A stretch of 9,152 nucleotides of DNA from CAYWHE01 sp964458125 (GTDB lineage: Bacteria > Bacteroidota > Bacteroidia > AKYH767-A > OLB10), in NCBI GenBank assembly GCA_964458125.1, contig CAYWHE010000167.1:1-9152 (forward strand), written 5' to 3'. A program made the position numbers and the translations under genes. Every line of letters starts with the position of its first letter. The first letter of the stretch is position 1. Shown piece by piece: positions 1-6,513 of the stretch. Under the pieces are notes generated by a model. The model did not search any database and was not told the origin of the DNA. It was given only the letters and a program-made list of their open reading frames with translations.

Positions 1-585
1 GATGACCTGACGTTTACAGCGGTTGTAATCTATATTTTATTTATAGGCTATTTTGGAATTATGCAGACGGATATTTTTTCCCATAACCCGCCCGCTATAC
101 CCGGAGATCCGTCAACAGTGAAACCTGTTGAAAATGAATGGGAGGATTCCTCCGCTCCCGAATCAACCTCTGAAGCAGGTGCCGAAAAGGGAAAATACCT
201 GAAGTCCGGACTGGCTGAAAACGAGTTGCAACAAATTCATAGTCGACTGACTAATTTAATGCAGCAGGAAAGAGTGTACACCAACCCCGAACTTACCCTG
301 GGGGAAATCGCCCAGATGCTGAACATTCATCCCAACCATCTGTCGCAGGTCATCAATTCCATGGAAAAGAAGAATTTTTACGATTATATCAATTCCCGGC
401 GGGTGGAGGAATTTAATAAGGTTGTCAGGATGCCTAAAAATCAAAAGTTTACATTGCTTTCCCTGGCTTATGAATGCGGTTTTAATTCCAAAACGTCCTT
501 CAACAGAAATTTCCGGAAGGTAACCGGATTATCACCCTCCGAATACCTGAAACAAATTCAGGTCAGTTTATCCCCTGAAATATAA
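1..585 (+). CDS. AraC-family regulator, membrane-anchored type, 5'-truncated
   Basis: This is the C-terminal part of a transcriptional regulator. The frame is open from the first base of the window, so the ATG at 61 is probably internal. The first 20 residues include a hydrophobic stretch (FTAVVIYILFIGYFGI) that reads as the last transmembrane helix of a membrane-bound sensor. A polar, low-complexity linker rich in Pro, Ser and Glu follows (about residues 28-65). The last 100 or so residues are an AraC/XylS DNA-binding domain with two helix-turn-helix units: one around TLGEIAQMLNIHPNHLSQVI and a second around LAYECGFNSKTSFNRNFRK, ending in the usual GLSPSEYLK signature. In Bacteroidota, such proteins carry an N-terminal multi-pass membrane domain and an intracellular AraC domain. 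The ligand and targets are unknown. The downstream hydrolase/beta-barrel genes are on the same strand and could be targets, but only position suggests this. The family call is secure; the membrane topology rests on one visible helix. Confidence 0.88.
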   Translation, partial: DDLTFTAVVIYILFIGYFGIMQTDIFSHNPPAIPGDPSTVKPVENEWEDSSAPESTSEAGAEKGKYLKSGLAENELQQIHSRLTNLMQQERVYTNPELTLGEIAQMLNIHPNHLSQVINSMEKKNFYDYINSRRVEEFNKVVRMPKNQKFTLLSLAYECGFNSKTSFNRNFRKVTGLSPSEYLKQIQVSLSPEI

Positions 586-627
586 GGAGACAGGTTCAGG
601 ATTTTCGATTGCTTTTTTGCCTTTTGC

Positions 628-651
628 TCAGGTTTCCCCCCTGAATTTTTT
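628..651 (+). terminator. Weak candidate intrinsic terminator after the AraC-type gene
   Basis: A five-base stem (TCAGG at 628-632, CCTGA at 640-644) with a seven-base loop is followed by six T residues at 646-651. It lies 43 bases after the stop codon of the regulator, which is a sensible place. The stem is short, so this is only a candidate. Confidence 0.3.
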
Positions 652-691
652 GGTTCAAGTTCCAGGGCATGGTTCATCTTTTATAAAACCC

Positions 692-710
692 TTTAAATCA
701 GCTGATTAAA
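692..710. promoter_or_regulatory. Palindrome, candidate operator
   Basis: TTTAAATCAGCTGATTAAA contains a perfect 12-base palindrome, AATCAGCTGATT (696-707). Its arms extend by three further pairs if one A at 695 is bulged. It lies about 105 bases before the hydrolase start, in the gap between the regulator and the hydrolase unit. Such symmetry fits a site for a dimeric DNA-binding protein. It is not followed by a T-run, so it is not a terminator. Which protein binds, if any, is unknown. Confidence 0.35.
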
Positions 711-750
711 TTTCCGTTTTTTTTGAAAACTGATGGTGCCACCTTACAGG

Positions 751-786
751 TTGGGGCGATGAGGCCTCCCTGGCGATGTTTCTTTG
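751..786 (+). promoter_or_regulatory. Possible Bacteroidota-type promoter for the hydrolase unit
   Basis: TTTCTTTG at 779-786 matches the Bacteroidota -7 motif TAnnTTTG except at its second base. A TTG at 751-753 lies 25 bases upstream, slightly farther than the usual spacing of the -33 element. Transcription would begin roughly 25 bases before the ATG at 817. The match is imperfect. Confidence 0.25.
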
Positions 787-816
787 CCGGAAATTTAAAC
801 TAAAAAAAACTCAAAA

Positions 817-1827
817 ATGAAAAAGTATCAATTACAATTATTCACCGGAAACATGGCCATACTGGCTATTGTATCGGCCCTGCTTCTTGGGGGATGCAAA
901 AAGGAAATGAATTTGAAGGAACCGGGCAACCTGGTTCCAAAAACCGTAGACCTGGATCCGTCCATTCCTTCAATTTCCGTTAACGGAACCCAATTGCATG
1001 CGGAGGCATTTGGAAACCCGAATGACCCGATGGTTATTTATTTGCATGGAGGCCCTGGCTCTGATTACAGAAATGCTTTAAATGTCAAGCAGTTAACTGA
1101 AAACAATTATTATGTGGTTTTCTACGATCAGCGTGGCTCGGGTTTATCTAAAAGGCACCCCGAAAACACGTATTCGATTCAGAACATGCTGGATGACCTG
1201 ACGGCTGTGATTGATCACTACCGGACGTCTCCTGACCAAAAGGTTTTTCTCTTCGGGCATTCCTGGGGAGGCATGCTGGCTGCGGCTTATATTAATGAAT
1301 ACCCGGACCGCATCCATGGAGTTGTTTTTGCGGAGCCCGGTGGTTTCACCGATGAAATGATCAGGGAATATGGTGAATTGAGTCGCAAAATAGAATTGCT
1401 TGCGGAGGCCTCCAATGATGCCGTTTACCTGGACCAATTTTTAACGGGAAGGGAGAATGACCATGAAATCCTCGATTATAAAATCGCTTTAGCCTCCAGT
1501 TACACATACAGCAAGGCGAATAGCGAAGGTATTGAAGGACCTTCCCCGTTTTGGAGGCACGGTGCCGTTCTCCTGAGCCATTTTATTGAAATTGCCGATA
1601 AAGATGGATTTGACTTTACACAGAACCTGCATTTGTTTGCACCGAAGGTATTGTTCATCTATAGTGAATTAAATTCCGCTTATGGATGGAAAGTCGCTCA
1701 AAAGGAAGCGGCATATTTTTCCAATGCCGTCATCACCGAAATAAAAGGCACTGGGCATGAAATGATTTACTTTAAATGGAATAATGTTTACACACCCGTT
1801 TTAAATTACCTCAACTCTTTAAGATAA
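817..1827 (+). CDS. Lipoprotein alpha/beta hydrolase, proline iminopeptidase-like (S33 type)
   Basis: This is a predicted exported lipoprotein with an alpha/beta-hydrolase fold. The N-terminus has a positive start, a hydrophobic core and a lipobox LGGC with the lipidated Cys at residue 27. The mature domain shows the features of the proline iminopeptidase/S33 group: HGGPG at 77-81 (oxyanion hole), YDQRGSGLS at 103-111, nucleophile elbow GHSWGG at 147-152 with Ser149, and GTGHEM at 311-316 with the presumed catalytic His314. Where the family usually has its acidic residue after the penultimate core strand, the sequence reads YSELN (282-286), so the expected Asp is Asn286 and Glu284 lies two residues before it. 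Members cleave N-terminal proline or other small residues from peptides, or hydrolyse esters; the substrate here cannot be read from sequence. The ATG at 817 follows an A-rich leader and gives a complete signal peptide. It is probably co-transcribed with the secreted protein that begins 8 bases downstream. Confidence 0.87.
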   Translation: MKKYQLQLFTGNMAILAIVSALLLGGCKKEMNLKEPGNLVPKTVDLDPSIPSISVNGTQLHAEAFGNPNDPMVIYLHGGPGSDYRNALNVKQLTENNYYVVFYDQRGSGLSKRHPENTYSIQNMLDDLTAVIDHYRTSPDQKVFLFGHSWGGMLAAAYINEYPDRIHGVVFAEPGGFTDEMIREYGELSRKIELLAEASNDAVYLDQFLTGRENDHEILDYKIALASSYTYSKANSEGIEGPSPFWRHGAVLLSHFIEIADKDGFDFTQNLHLFAPKVLFIYSELNSAYGWKVAQKEAAYFSNAVITEIKGTGHEMIYFKWNNVYTPVLNYLNSLR

Positions 1828-1835
1828 TCAACAAC

Positions 1836-2534
1836 ATGAAAACGATCAAAAAAACACTCCCTCTTGTATGTATTTTATTCCTAGCCGGCGGCGCCAACTC
1901 ACAAAACGTGAATTGGGGCGGTCTGAAACCCGAAACCAAACACCTGCTTACGCTGAACGTGGGGTGGGACTACGGCCTGGTTTATGGAATTGGTTACAGC
2001 TACCAGTTGAAATCCAAAATGCCTGTTTTGTTGCAGGCTTCATACTCCTTTCCGTCCGGCGGAAAATGGCTTGACGATTTTAAAGCCAAAATCGGAGGAC
2101 AGGTCCGGGTATACCGCATCGATGACTTTCAGTTCAGCGCATCCATTCACGGCATTTACAGGCGTTACGAAAATCCACTGGTCCGTATGCAGAATTTCGG
2201 AAGTGAAATGTCAGGCGTTGTCGGCTATTACAGGCCCAAATGGTTTGCAGCCGCCGAAGTTGGCTTTGACAAGGCCATTGTAACCCATTTTAAACACTCC
2301 GATACCTATAAGGAATTTACTTATGCCGGCGTCCGGGATGGCTGGTACGAACCTGCTACGGGAGGGAATTTCCACTATGGCCTGCGGACCGGTTTTTCCA
2401 TGAAAAAATATGAGTTTACGGTGTCGGCGGGAAAGGTTATTACCCAGGATTTTAAAACCAGGCCGATGATTCCTTATTATGCCAATCTCGGTTTTAATGT
2501 GAAATTTAATGATGGTAAAAAAACCAACCGGTGA
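1836..2534 (+). CDS. Secreted beta-barrel-like protein of unknown function
   Basis: I do not recognise a named family. The first 22 residues form a clear Sec signal peptide (basic MKTIKK, hydrophobic LPLVCILFLAGG, likely cleavage after ANS). The mature part of about 210 residues has no further hydrophobic helix. It shows alternating, aromatic-rich stretches such as YGLVYGIGYSYQL (47-59), VLLQASYSF (64-72), FSASIHGIYRRY (100-111), WFAAAEVGF (136-144) and ANLGFNVKF (216-224), the last a C-terminal strand ending in Phe. This pattern suggests a small outer-membrane beta-barrel. Strong context ties it to the hydrolase: the ATG lies 8 bases after that gene's stop, and a terminator follows about 50 bases after its own stop. 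A substrate channel or an outer-membrane partner for the lipoprotein enzyme would fit, but that is inference. Confidence 0.7.
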   Translation: MKTIKKTLPLVCILFLAGGANSQNVNWGGLKPETKHLLTLNVGWDYGLVYGIGYSYQLKSKMPVLLQASYSFPSGGKWLDDFKAKIGGQVRVYRIDDFQFSASIHGIYRRYENPLVRMQNFGSEMSGVVGYYRPKWFAAAEVGFDKAIVTHFKHSDTYKEFTYAGVRDGWYEPATGGNFHYGLRTGFSMKKYEFTVSAGKVITQDFKTRPMIPYYANLGFNVKFNDGKKTNR

Positions 2535-2582
2535 CCAGGCCGCTGTAACCGGTTGCCGGTTGTTCGATGAAATAGGATGAGG

Positions 2583-2627
2583 AAACGGGAAGCCGCATGA
2601 ACAGTGCGGCACTTCCCGTTTTTTTTT
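2583..2627 (+). terminator. Strong intrinsic terminator of the hydrolase/beta-barrel unit
   Basis: AACGGGAAG (2584-2592) pairs with CTTCCCGTT (2612-2620). An inner CCGCA/TGCGG stem continues it, with a two-base bulge on the 3' side. A run of nine T residues (2619-2627) follows directly. This is a textbook rho-independent terminator about 50 bases after the stop codon at 2534. Confidence 0.88.
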
Positions 2628-2767
2628 CAGGAAGCCGGGCCGGGGTGAATAGGAGGGTGGAGTGAGAAATCGCCGGAACAAAATTTTTTTGTTTTTAAAA
2701 AACCGCTTCGGGTTTCAGCAAACTGGTCCGGGTTAGCTTTATTCCGTGAGCATGAATGGTTTTTAAT

Positions 2768-2775
2768 TATATTTG
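2768..2775 (+). promoter_or_regulatory. Bacteroidota -7 promoter element for the DUF1801 gene
   Basis: TATATTTG is an exact match to the Bacteroidota consensus TAnnTTTG. It lies about 92 bases before the ATG at 2868. No exact TTG is seen at the -33 position; TTC at 2742-2744 is the nearest. The AT tract about 70 bases further upstream could act as an enhancing element. Confidence 0.45.
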
Positions 2776-2867
2776 TTCGCCGTTGACGGAGGCTTCGGTA
2801 TGATTTCGCAATCCGTCAGGACCATGAAGGGGAGTCCGTTCAAATTCAAGCCAAAAAAAACAGTCCC

Positions 2868-3251
2868 ATGATCAGCGCCAAAGCCGGCAATATGGACCAA
2901 TTCATTGCGGCCTTTTCAGTTGATGTACAGGACCGGCTCAGGCAGATCCGCATGACCATCCGCAAAGCCGCACCGGAAGCCGGGGAGAAAATCAGCTATG
3001 GCATTCCCACCTTTTCCCTGCATGGCAACCTGGTGCATTTCTCAGCCTACAGAAATCATATCGGTTTTTATCCCTCATCTTCTGGCATCAGGGCATTTCA
3101 AAAGGAACTTTCCGGTTATACCTGCTCCAAAGGAACGGTCCGGTTTTCATTTGATAAACCGCTGCCACTGGGATTGATTGCTAAAATGGTCAGGTTCAGG
3201 GTAAGAGAAAACAAAGAAAAAGCCAGGAATAAAAAGCCGCAAAAAAAATAA
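2868..3251 (+). CDS. DUF1801 domain protein (YdhG-like small protein)
   Basis: This 127-residue protein matches the DUF1801 (PF08818) pattern along its length. It has an N-terminal helical segment MDQFIAAFSVDVQDRLRQIR (9-28), then IRKAAPEAGEKISYGIPTF (31-49), NHIGFYPSSSGI (63-74), and SKGTVRFSFDKPLPLGLI (87-104). A short Lys/Arg-rich tail ends the protein. Members are small cytosolic proteins; some, such as the Bacillus YdhG group, have been proposed as iron chaperones, but the function of most is not established. The ATG at 2868 leaves eight residues before the conserved start of the domain; ATG 2892 (Met9) is an alternative. It appears to be a single-gene unit, with a promoter match about 90 bases upstream and a gap of roughly 250 bases after it. 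Nothing in the context indicates its substrate. Confidence 0.85.
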   Translation: MISAKAGNMDQFIAAFSVDVQDRLRQIRMTIRKAAPEAGEKISYGIPTFSLHGNLVHFSAYRNHIGFYPSSSGIRAFQKELSGYTCSKGTVRFSFDKPLPLGLIAKMVRFRVRENKEKARNKKPQKK

Positions 3252-3270
3252 CCTATACCGGTTCGCGCCG

Positions 3271-3309
3271 GCATCACCTGCCCCCTTGTCATGCTCAGAG
3301 GGCAGATGC
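3271..3309 (+). repeat. Imperfect inverted repeat after the DUF1801 gene
   Basis: CTGCCC (3278-3283) pairs with GGGCAG (3300-3305). Outside it, GCAT (3271-3274) pairs with ATGC (3306-3309), with a three-base bulge on the left. It lies 20 bases after the stop codon. No T-run follows, so it may be an RNA 3'-end stem or a chance structure rather than a standard terminator. Confidence 0.3.
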
Positions 3310-3416
3310 AGGCTGGTGAATAATTCAGTTTCATCCACAGCAATCCATTTTTATATACATATCCGAATTGTCCGGGCATGCCAACGGGGGTTACAGGCCT
3401 CACAAACTGTACTGAT

Positions 3417-3444
3417 TTTGATCATAGTTCCCGCCGGGATCAAA
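3417..3444. promoter_or_regulatory. Inverted repeat upstream of ppsA, candidate operator or leader hairpin
   Basis: TTTGATC (3417-3423) and GATCAAA (3438-3444) are perfect 7-base arms separated by 14 bases. The interval also contains a small CCCGCCGGG symmetry. The left arm overlaps TGATTTTG (3413-3420), which differs by one base from the -7 motif TAnnTTTG. The repeat ends 56 bases before the preferred ppsA start at 3501. A regulator binding here could control gluconeogenesis, but this is inference. Confidence 0.4.
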
Positions 3445-3500
3445 CCTGAAATTTGATGGGTTATCCCGGCATGGGGAAATGGTCGTATAGACATATCGTC

Positions 3501-5948
3501 ATGGAAAAGAAAGAACAAATCAACGCACCAATGATCCTGCCCTTCAATGGGATTCATGCCCATGATGTCAGATTGGTCGGCGGAAAGAACGCATCGCTGG
3601 GTGAAATGTTCAACCAGCTATCGGGAAAGGGCATTCATGTCCCCGACGGATTTGCATTAACCGTTCATGCATTCTGGGAATTTATTTATTCCAACCGGCT
3701 CAAGGAAAAACTCAGCAACCTTTTCGGGGGACTGGACCTGGTGGAATACAGTAACCTGCATGAAACCGGGCTGGCCGCCAGGGAATTGATGAGCCAGGCC
3801 GTTTTACCTGAAAACGTCATACACGAAATAAGGACGGCTTACCAGGCCCTTTGCAAGGGTTATGGGGAGGAGGTCTCCGTAGCGGTAAGAAGCAGCGCCA
3901 CGGCCGAGGACCTGCCAACGGCAAGCTTTGCCGGTCAGCATGAATCGTTTTTAAATATTTCGGGCGAAGAAGAATTGATCCGCGCCATACACCGCTGTTA
4001 CGTTTCCCTGTATACCGACAGGGCCATCAAATACCGTCAGGATAACGGTTTTAAGCAAATGGACGTGGCGTTATCCGTGGGTGTTCAAACCATGGTTCGT
4101 TCCGATCTGGCCTGTTCCGGGGTGGCTTTCACCATTGAACCCGAATCCGGCTTTCAGCAGGTCATGCTCATCAGCGGGGCCTGGGGATTGGGGGAGAATG
4201 TGGTACAGGGAACCGTCAACCCCGATGAATATTATGTTTTCAAACCCACCTTTATGGATGGGTTTAATGGCGTTATATCCAAGAAGACCGGCAGCAAACA
4301 GAAGCGCATGGTCTTTGCCACGCAAAGCGATCATCAGCCGGCCATCACCGTCATCAATACGGACACTCCCGAAGAGCTAAGGGAAAGGCTGGTGCTGGAC
4401 GATTCGGAAATAAACCTGCTGGCTCAATGGATGCTCATCATTGAACGGCACTATGGCCAGGCCATGGATATTGAATGGGCCAGGGATGGCATTACGGGAC
4501 AGCTTTACATCGTACAGGCCAGGCCCGAAACCGTTCATGCGGGCCGCAATCCCTATACCCTTACCGAATATACCCTGGTGGAAAAGAAATCAGCCATCAC
4601 TTCCGGCAGCGCCATTGGAAAAAAAATTACTTCCGGCATGGCCCGCTTGTTATCCTCTCCAGCGGAAATTGAGAAGGTCAAAAAGGGAGATATTATCGTC
4701 ACCGGCACCACCAATCCCGACTGGGATCCCGTTCTCAAAAAGGCATCGGCCATCATCACCAACAAGGGCGGGAGGACCAGTCATGCTTCCATCGTGGCCC
4801 GGGAACTGGGTGTGGCCGCTATTGTGGGTACCGGCGATGCCACGGAGAAAATAGCCGACGGGCAGCTGATCACGGTCAGCTGTGCGGAAGGTAAAACGGG
4901 ATTTGTTTACGACGGAAAACTGGAATGGAAGGAGACCCGCCTGGATTTCCGTAAAATTAAAATGCCGGCAACCAGGCCCATGATGATTCTTGGTGATCCC
5001 GAAAAGGCGTTTTCCCTGTCCTTTTATCCCAACCAGGGCATTGGTCTGATGCGCCTGGAGTTTATCATCAACAGTACCATAGGCATACATCCTATGGCCC
5101 TGGTCCGGTTCGACAGGTTGCAGGACCCGGCGGTGAAAGCGGAAATTGAAAAACGAACCCGCGGGTATGCAAACAAGGAGCAGTTTTTTGTGGATAAACT
5201 TGCCCAGGCGGTGGCCACCATCGCCTGTGCGTTTTATCCGCATGAGGTGATTGTGCGGATGAGTGATTTTAAATCCAATGAATACGCCAGTTTGCTGGGC
5301 GGAAAATATTTTGAGCCCGGGGAGGAAAATCCCATGATCGGTTTCAGGGGCGCTTCCCGGTATTATAACGAACGCTACCGCGAAGGTTTCCGCCTCGAAT
5401 GCCTGGCTATGAAAAGGGTAAGGGAGGAGATGGGCCTGGTCAATGTCAAACTGATGATCCCCTTCTGCCGGACGGTGGAAGAAGGGCAGCTCGTGGTCAA
5501 GGAAATGGCGGCCAATGGTCTGAAACGCGGGGATAACGGACTGGAAATTTACGTCATGTGCGAGGTTCCCAGCAACGTCATCCTGGCGGAGGAATTTGCA
5601 AAGGTGTTTGACGGTTTTTCCATCGGCTCCAACGACCTGACGCAACTCACCCTGGGCATCGACCGCGACAACGCCATCATTGCCGGCATCTTCAACGAAA
5701 ACAACCCGGCGGCCATGGAGATGATCAGAACGGTGATCCGCAAAGCGAAGGCGTCCCATACCAGAATCGGTTTATGCGGGCAGGCTCCCAGCGACTTCCC
5801 GGAGTATGCTGAATTCCTGGTAGAGGAAGGCATTGACAGCATTTCCTTTAATCCGGACGCGCTGATCAGGGGAATTGAAAACATGAATAAGGCTGAGAAC
5901 AGGCGAAACAACAGGAAAAACAACAGTAAGGATAAGGCCGTAACCTGA
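3501..5948 (+). CDS. ppsA: Phosphoenolpyruvate synthase
   Basis: PEP synthase (pyruvate, water dikinase) converts pyruvate, ATP and water to PEP, AMP and phosphate in the cytosol, the entry step of gluconeogenesis from three-carbon acids. All three domains are visible in order. An N-terminal ATP-grasp nucleotide-binding domain holds VGGKNASLGEM (26-36), VAVRSSATAEDLP (127-139) and QARPETVHA (339-347). The swivelling phosphohistidine domain has GGRTSHASIVARELG (423-437) with His428. The C-terminal TIM-barrel domain has NPMIGFRGASRYY (610-622), the SIGSNDLTQLTLG stretch (707-719) and GLCGQAPSDFP (757-767) with the catalytic Cys759. GGRTSHAS and the 815-residue length fit PEP synthase rather than pyruvate, phosphate dikinase. 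The start at 3501 (MEKKEQ) sits close to the usual family N-terminus. In-frame TTG 3453, ATG 3456 and ATG 3471 are possible but would add residues without family support; a TGA at 3447 bounds them. The last 20 or so residues are Asn/Lys/Arg-rich and atypical. A TerB-like gene follows after 5 bases. Confidence 0.96.
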   Translation: MEKKEQINAPMILPFNGIHAHDVRLVGGKNASLGEMFNQLSGKGIHVPDGFALTVHAFWEFIYSNRLKEKLSNLFGGLDLVEYSNLHETGLAARELMSQAVLPENVIHEIRTAYQALCKGYGEEVSVAVRSSATAEDLPTASFAGQHESFLNISGEEELIRAIHRCYVSLYTDRAIKYRQDNGFKQMDVALSVGVQTMVRSDLACSGVAFTIEPESGFQQVMLISGAWGLGENVVQGTVNPDEYYVFKPTFMDGFNGVISKKTGSKQKRMVFATQSDHQPAITVINTDTPEELRERLVLDDSEINLLAQWMLIIERHYGQAMDIEWARDGITGQLYIVQARPETVHAGRNPYTLTEYTLVEKKSAITSGSAIGKKITSGMARLLSSPAEIEKVKKGDIIVTGTTNPDWDPVLKKASAIITNKGGRTSHASIVARELGVAAIVGTGDATEKIADGQLITVSCAEGKTGFVYDGKLEWKETRLDFRKIKMPATRPMMILGDPEKAFSLSFYPNQGIGLMRLEFIINSTIGIHPMALVRFDRLQDPAVKAEIEKRTRGYANKEQFFVDKLAQAVATIACAFYPHEVIVRMSDFKSNEYASLLGGKYFEPGEENPMIGFRGASRYYNERYREGFRLECLAMKRVREEMGLVNVKLMIPFCRTVEEGQLVVKEMAANGLKRGDNGLEIYVMCEVPSNVILAEEFAKVFDGFSIGSNDLTQLTLGIDRDNAIIAGIFNENNPAAMEMIRTVIRKAKASHTRIGLCGQAPSDFPEYAEFLVEEGIDSISFNPDALIRGIENMNKAENRRNNRKNNSKDKAVT

Positions 5949-5953
5949 AAATT

Positions 5954-6328
5954 ATGAGGGAAGAACATTTTTATGCCCTCCTGGGTGAGTTTCTTTTTGC
6001 GTTGGCATTTGCTGATGGAATTATCCAGGAGAATGAAATTAAGGAGCTCGAATTACTCGTCAAAGAGGAGCTTTTTGATCCACACGGTGACAAGGAAGTG
6101 ATATTTGCCAAACTGCGTTTTTTTAATTGCATCAATCAGGCTGTGGACAGGGAAAAATCACTTCAGCGTTTTATTGATTTTTGCATCCGGCATTCCTCCG
6201 GGATTACCAGGCATCAGAAACAGCTTGCCCTTAAACTGGCCAGAAGAATTGAAAAGGCCTATAAAGGTGCAACAACCGGAGAGATGAACCTGCTGAAACA
6301 GCTGGAAGAGGTATTGGGCAAAAAGTGA
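5954..6328 (+). CDS. TerB-like helical protein
   Basis: This 124-residue, apparently all-helical cytosolic protein resembles the TerB/tellurite-resistance B-like family. The clearest sign is FLFALAFADGIIQENEIKEL (13-32), which follows the TerB pattern of a hydrophobic helix, then A-D-G-x-I with acidic residues after it, thought to bind a divalent metal in TerB. The remainder is amphipathic helix with many charged residues (KSLQRFIDFCI, HQKQLALKLARRIEKAY, MNLLKQLEEVL). No signal peptide or membrane segment is visible. The ATG lies 5 bases after the ppsA stop, so the two are almost certainly co-transcribed. The other ter genes of tellurite-resistance clusters are absent, so a tellurite role should not be assumed. 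The family match is moderate and I cannot assign a function. Confidence 0.65.
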   Translation: MREEHFYALLGEFLFALAFADGIIQENEIKELELLVKEELFDPHGDKEVIFAKLRFFNCINQAVDREKSLQRFIDFCIRHSSGITRHQKQLALKLARRIEKAYKGATTGEMNLLKQLEEVLGKK

Positions 6329-6375
6329 TGCAGGTTCGTCAGCCCGATTGCTAACGGATAACGCGCTTTATTTTA

Positions 6376-6417
6376 ATGTCACCATCGTTTTCGTTTCCAT
6401 AGCTTTTCCGGTGACAT
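6376..6417. repeat. Inverted repeat in the convergent intergenic region
   Basis: ATGTCACC (6376-6383) and GGTGACAT (6410-6417) are perfect 8-base arms around a 26-base interval, midway between two genes that point at each other. Neither strand has a T-run after the stem, so it is not a standard terminator. It could serve both transcripts as a 3'-end stem or be a protein site. Confidence 0.35.
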
Positions 6418-6477
6418 GTACCGCAGGCGTTCGACGTATAGGCGGGATGATAGCAGGGTGGAGAAATTTTATTGTTC

Positions 6478-6513
6478 TTCCTCACCTCATGGTGCTGTCG
6501 TTCCTCACCTCAT
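6478..6513. repeat. 13-base direct repeat spanning the 3' end of the CoA-transferase gene
   Basis: TTCCTCACCTCAT occurs at 6478-6490 and again at 6501-6513, a 23-base period. Read on the minus strand, the gene-proximal copy encodes the terminal Met-Arg-stop, and the second copy repeats those bases just downstream. Confidence 0.6.

Larger units (their letters stand above)
2535..2867. other. Gene-free stretch between the beta-barrel gene and the DUF1801 gene
   Basis: This 333-base gap holds the terminator at 2583-2627 and an AT tract at about 2679-2702 made of T-runs followed by A-runs, which could bend DNA. It also holds a promoter match at 2768-2775 and a 23-codon open frame (2800-2871) whose TGA overlaps the DUF1801 start codon. 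I see no convincing protein gene or structured RNA in the rest. Confidence 0.6.

Noticed and set aside
4650..5759. A 369-codon open frame antisense to ppsA
   Set aside because: It lies wholly opposite the strongly conserved PEP synthase coding sequence. Its translation is rich in His, Gly and Phe with no recognisable domain, as expected for a shadow frame in a GC-richer gene.
5954..6328. Tellurite-resistance cluster
   Set aside because: Only a TerB-like domain is present; no TerC, TerD or TerZ-type genes flank it.
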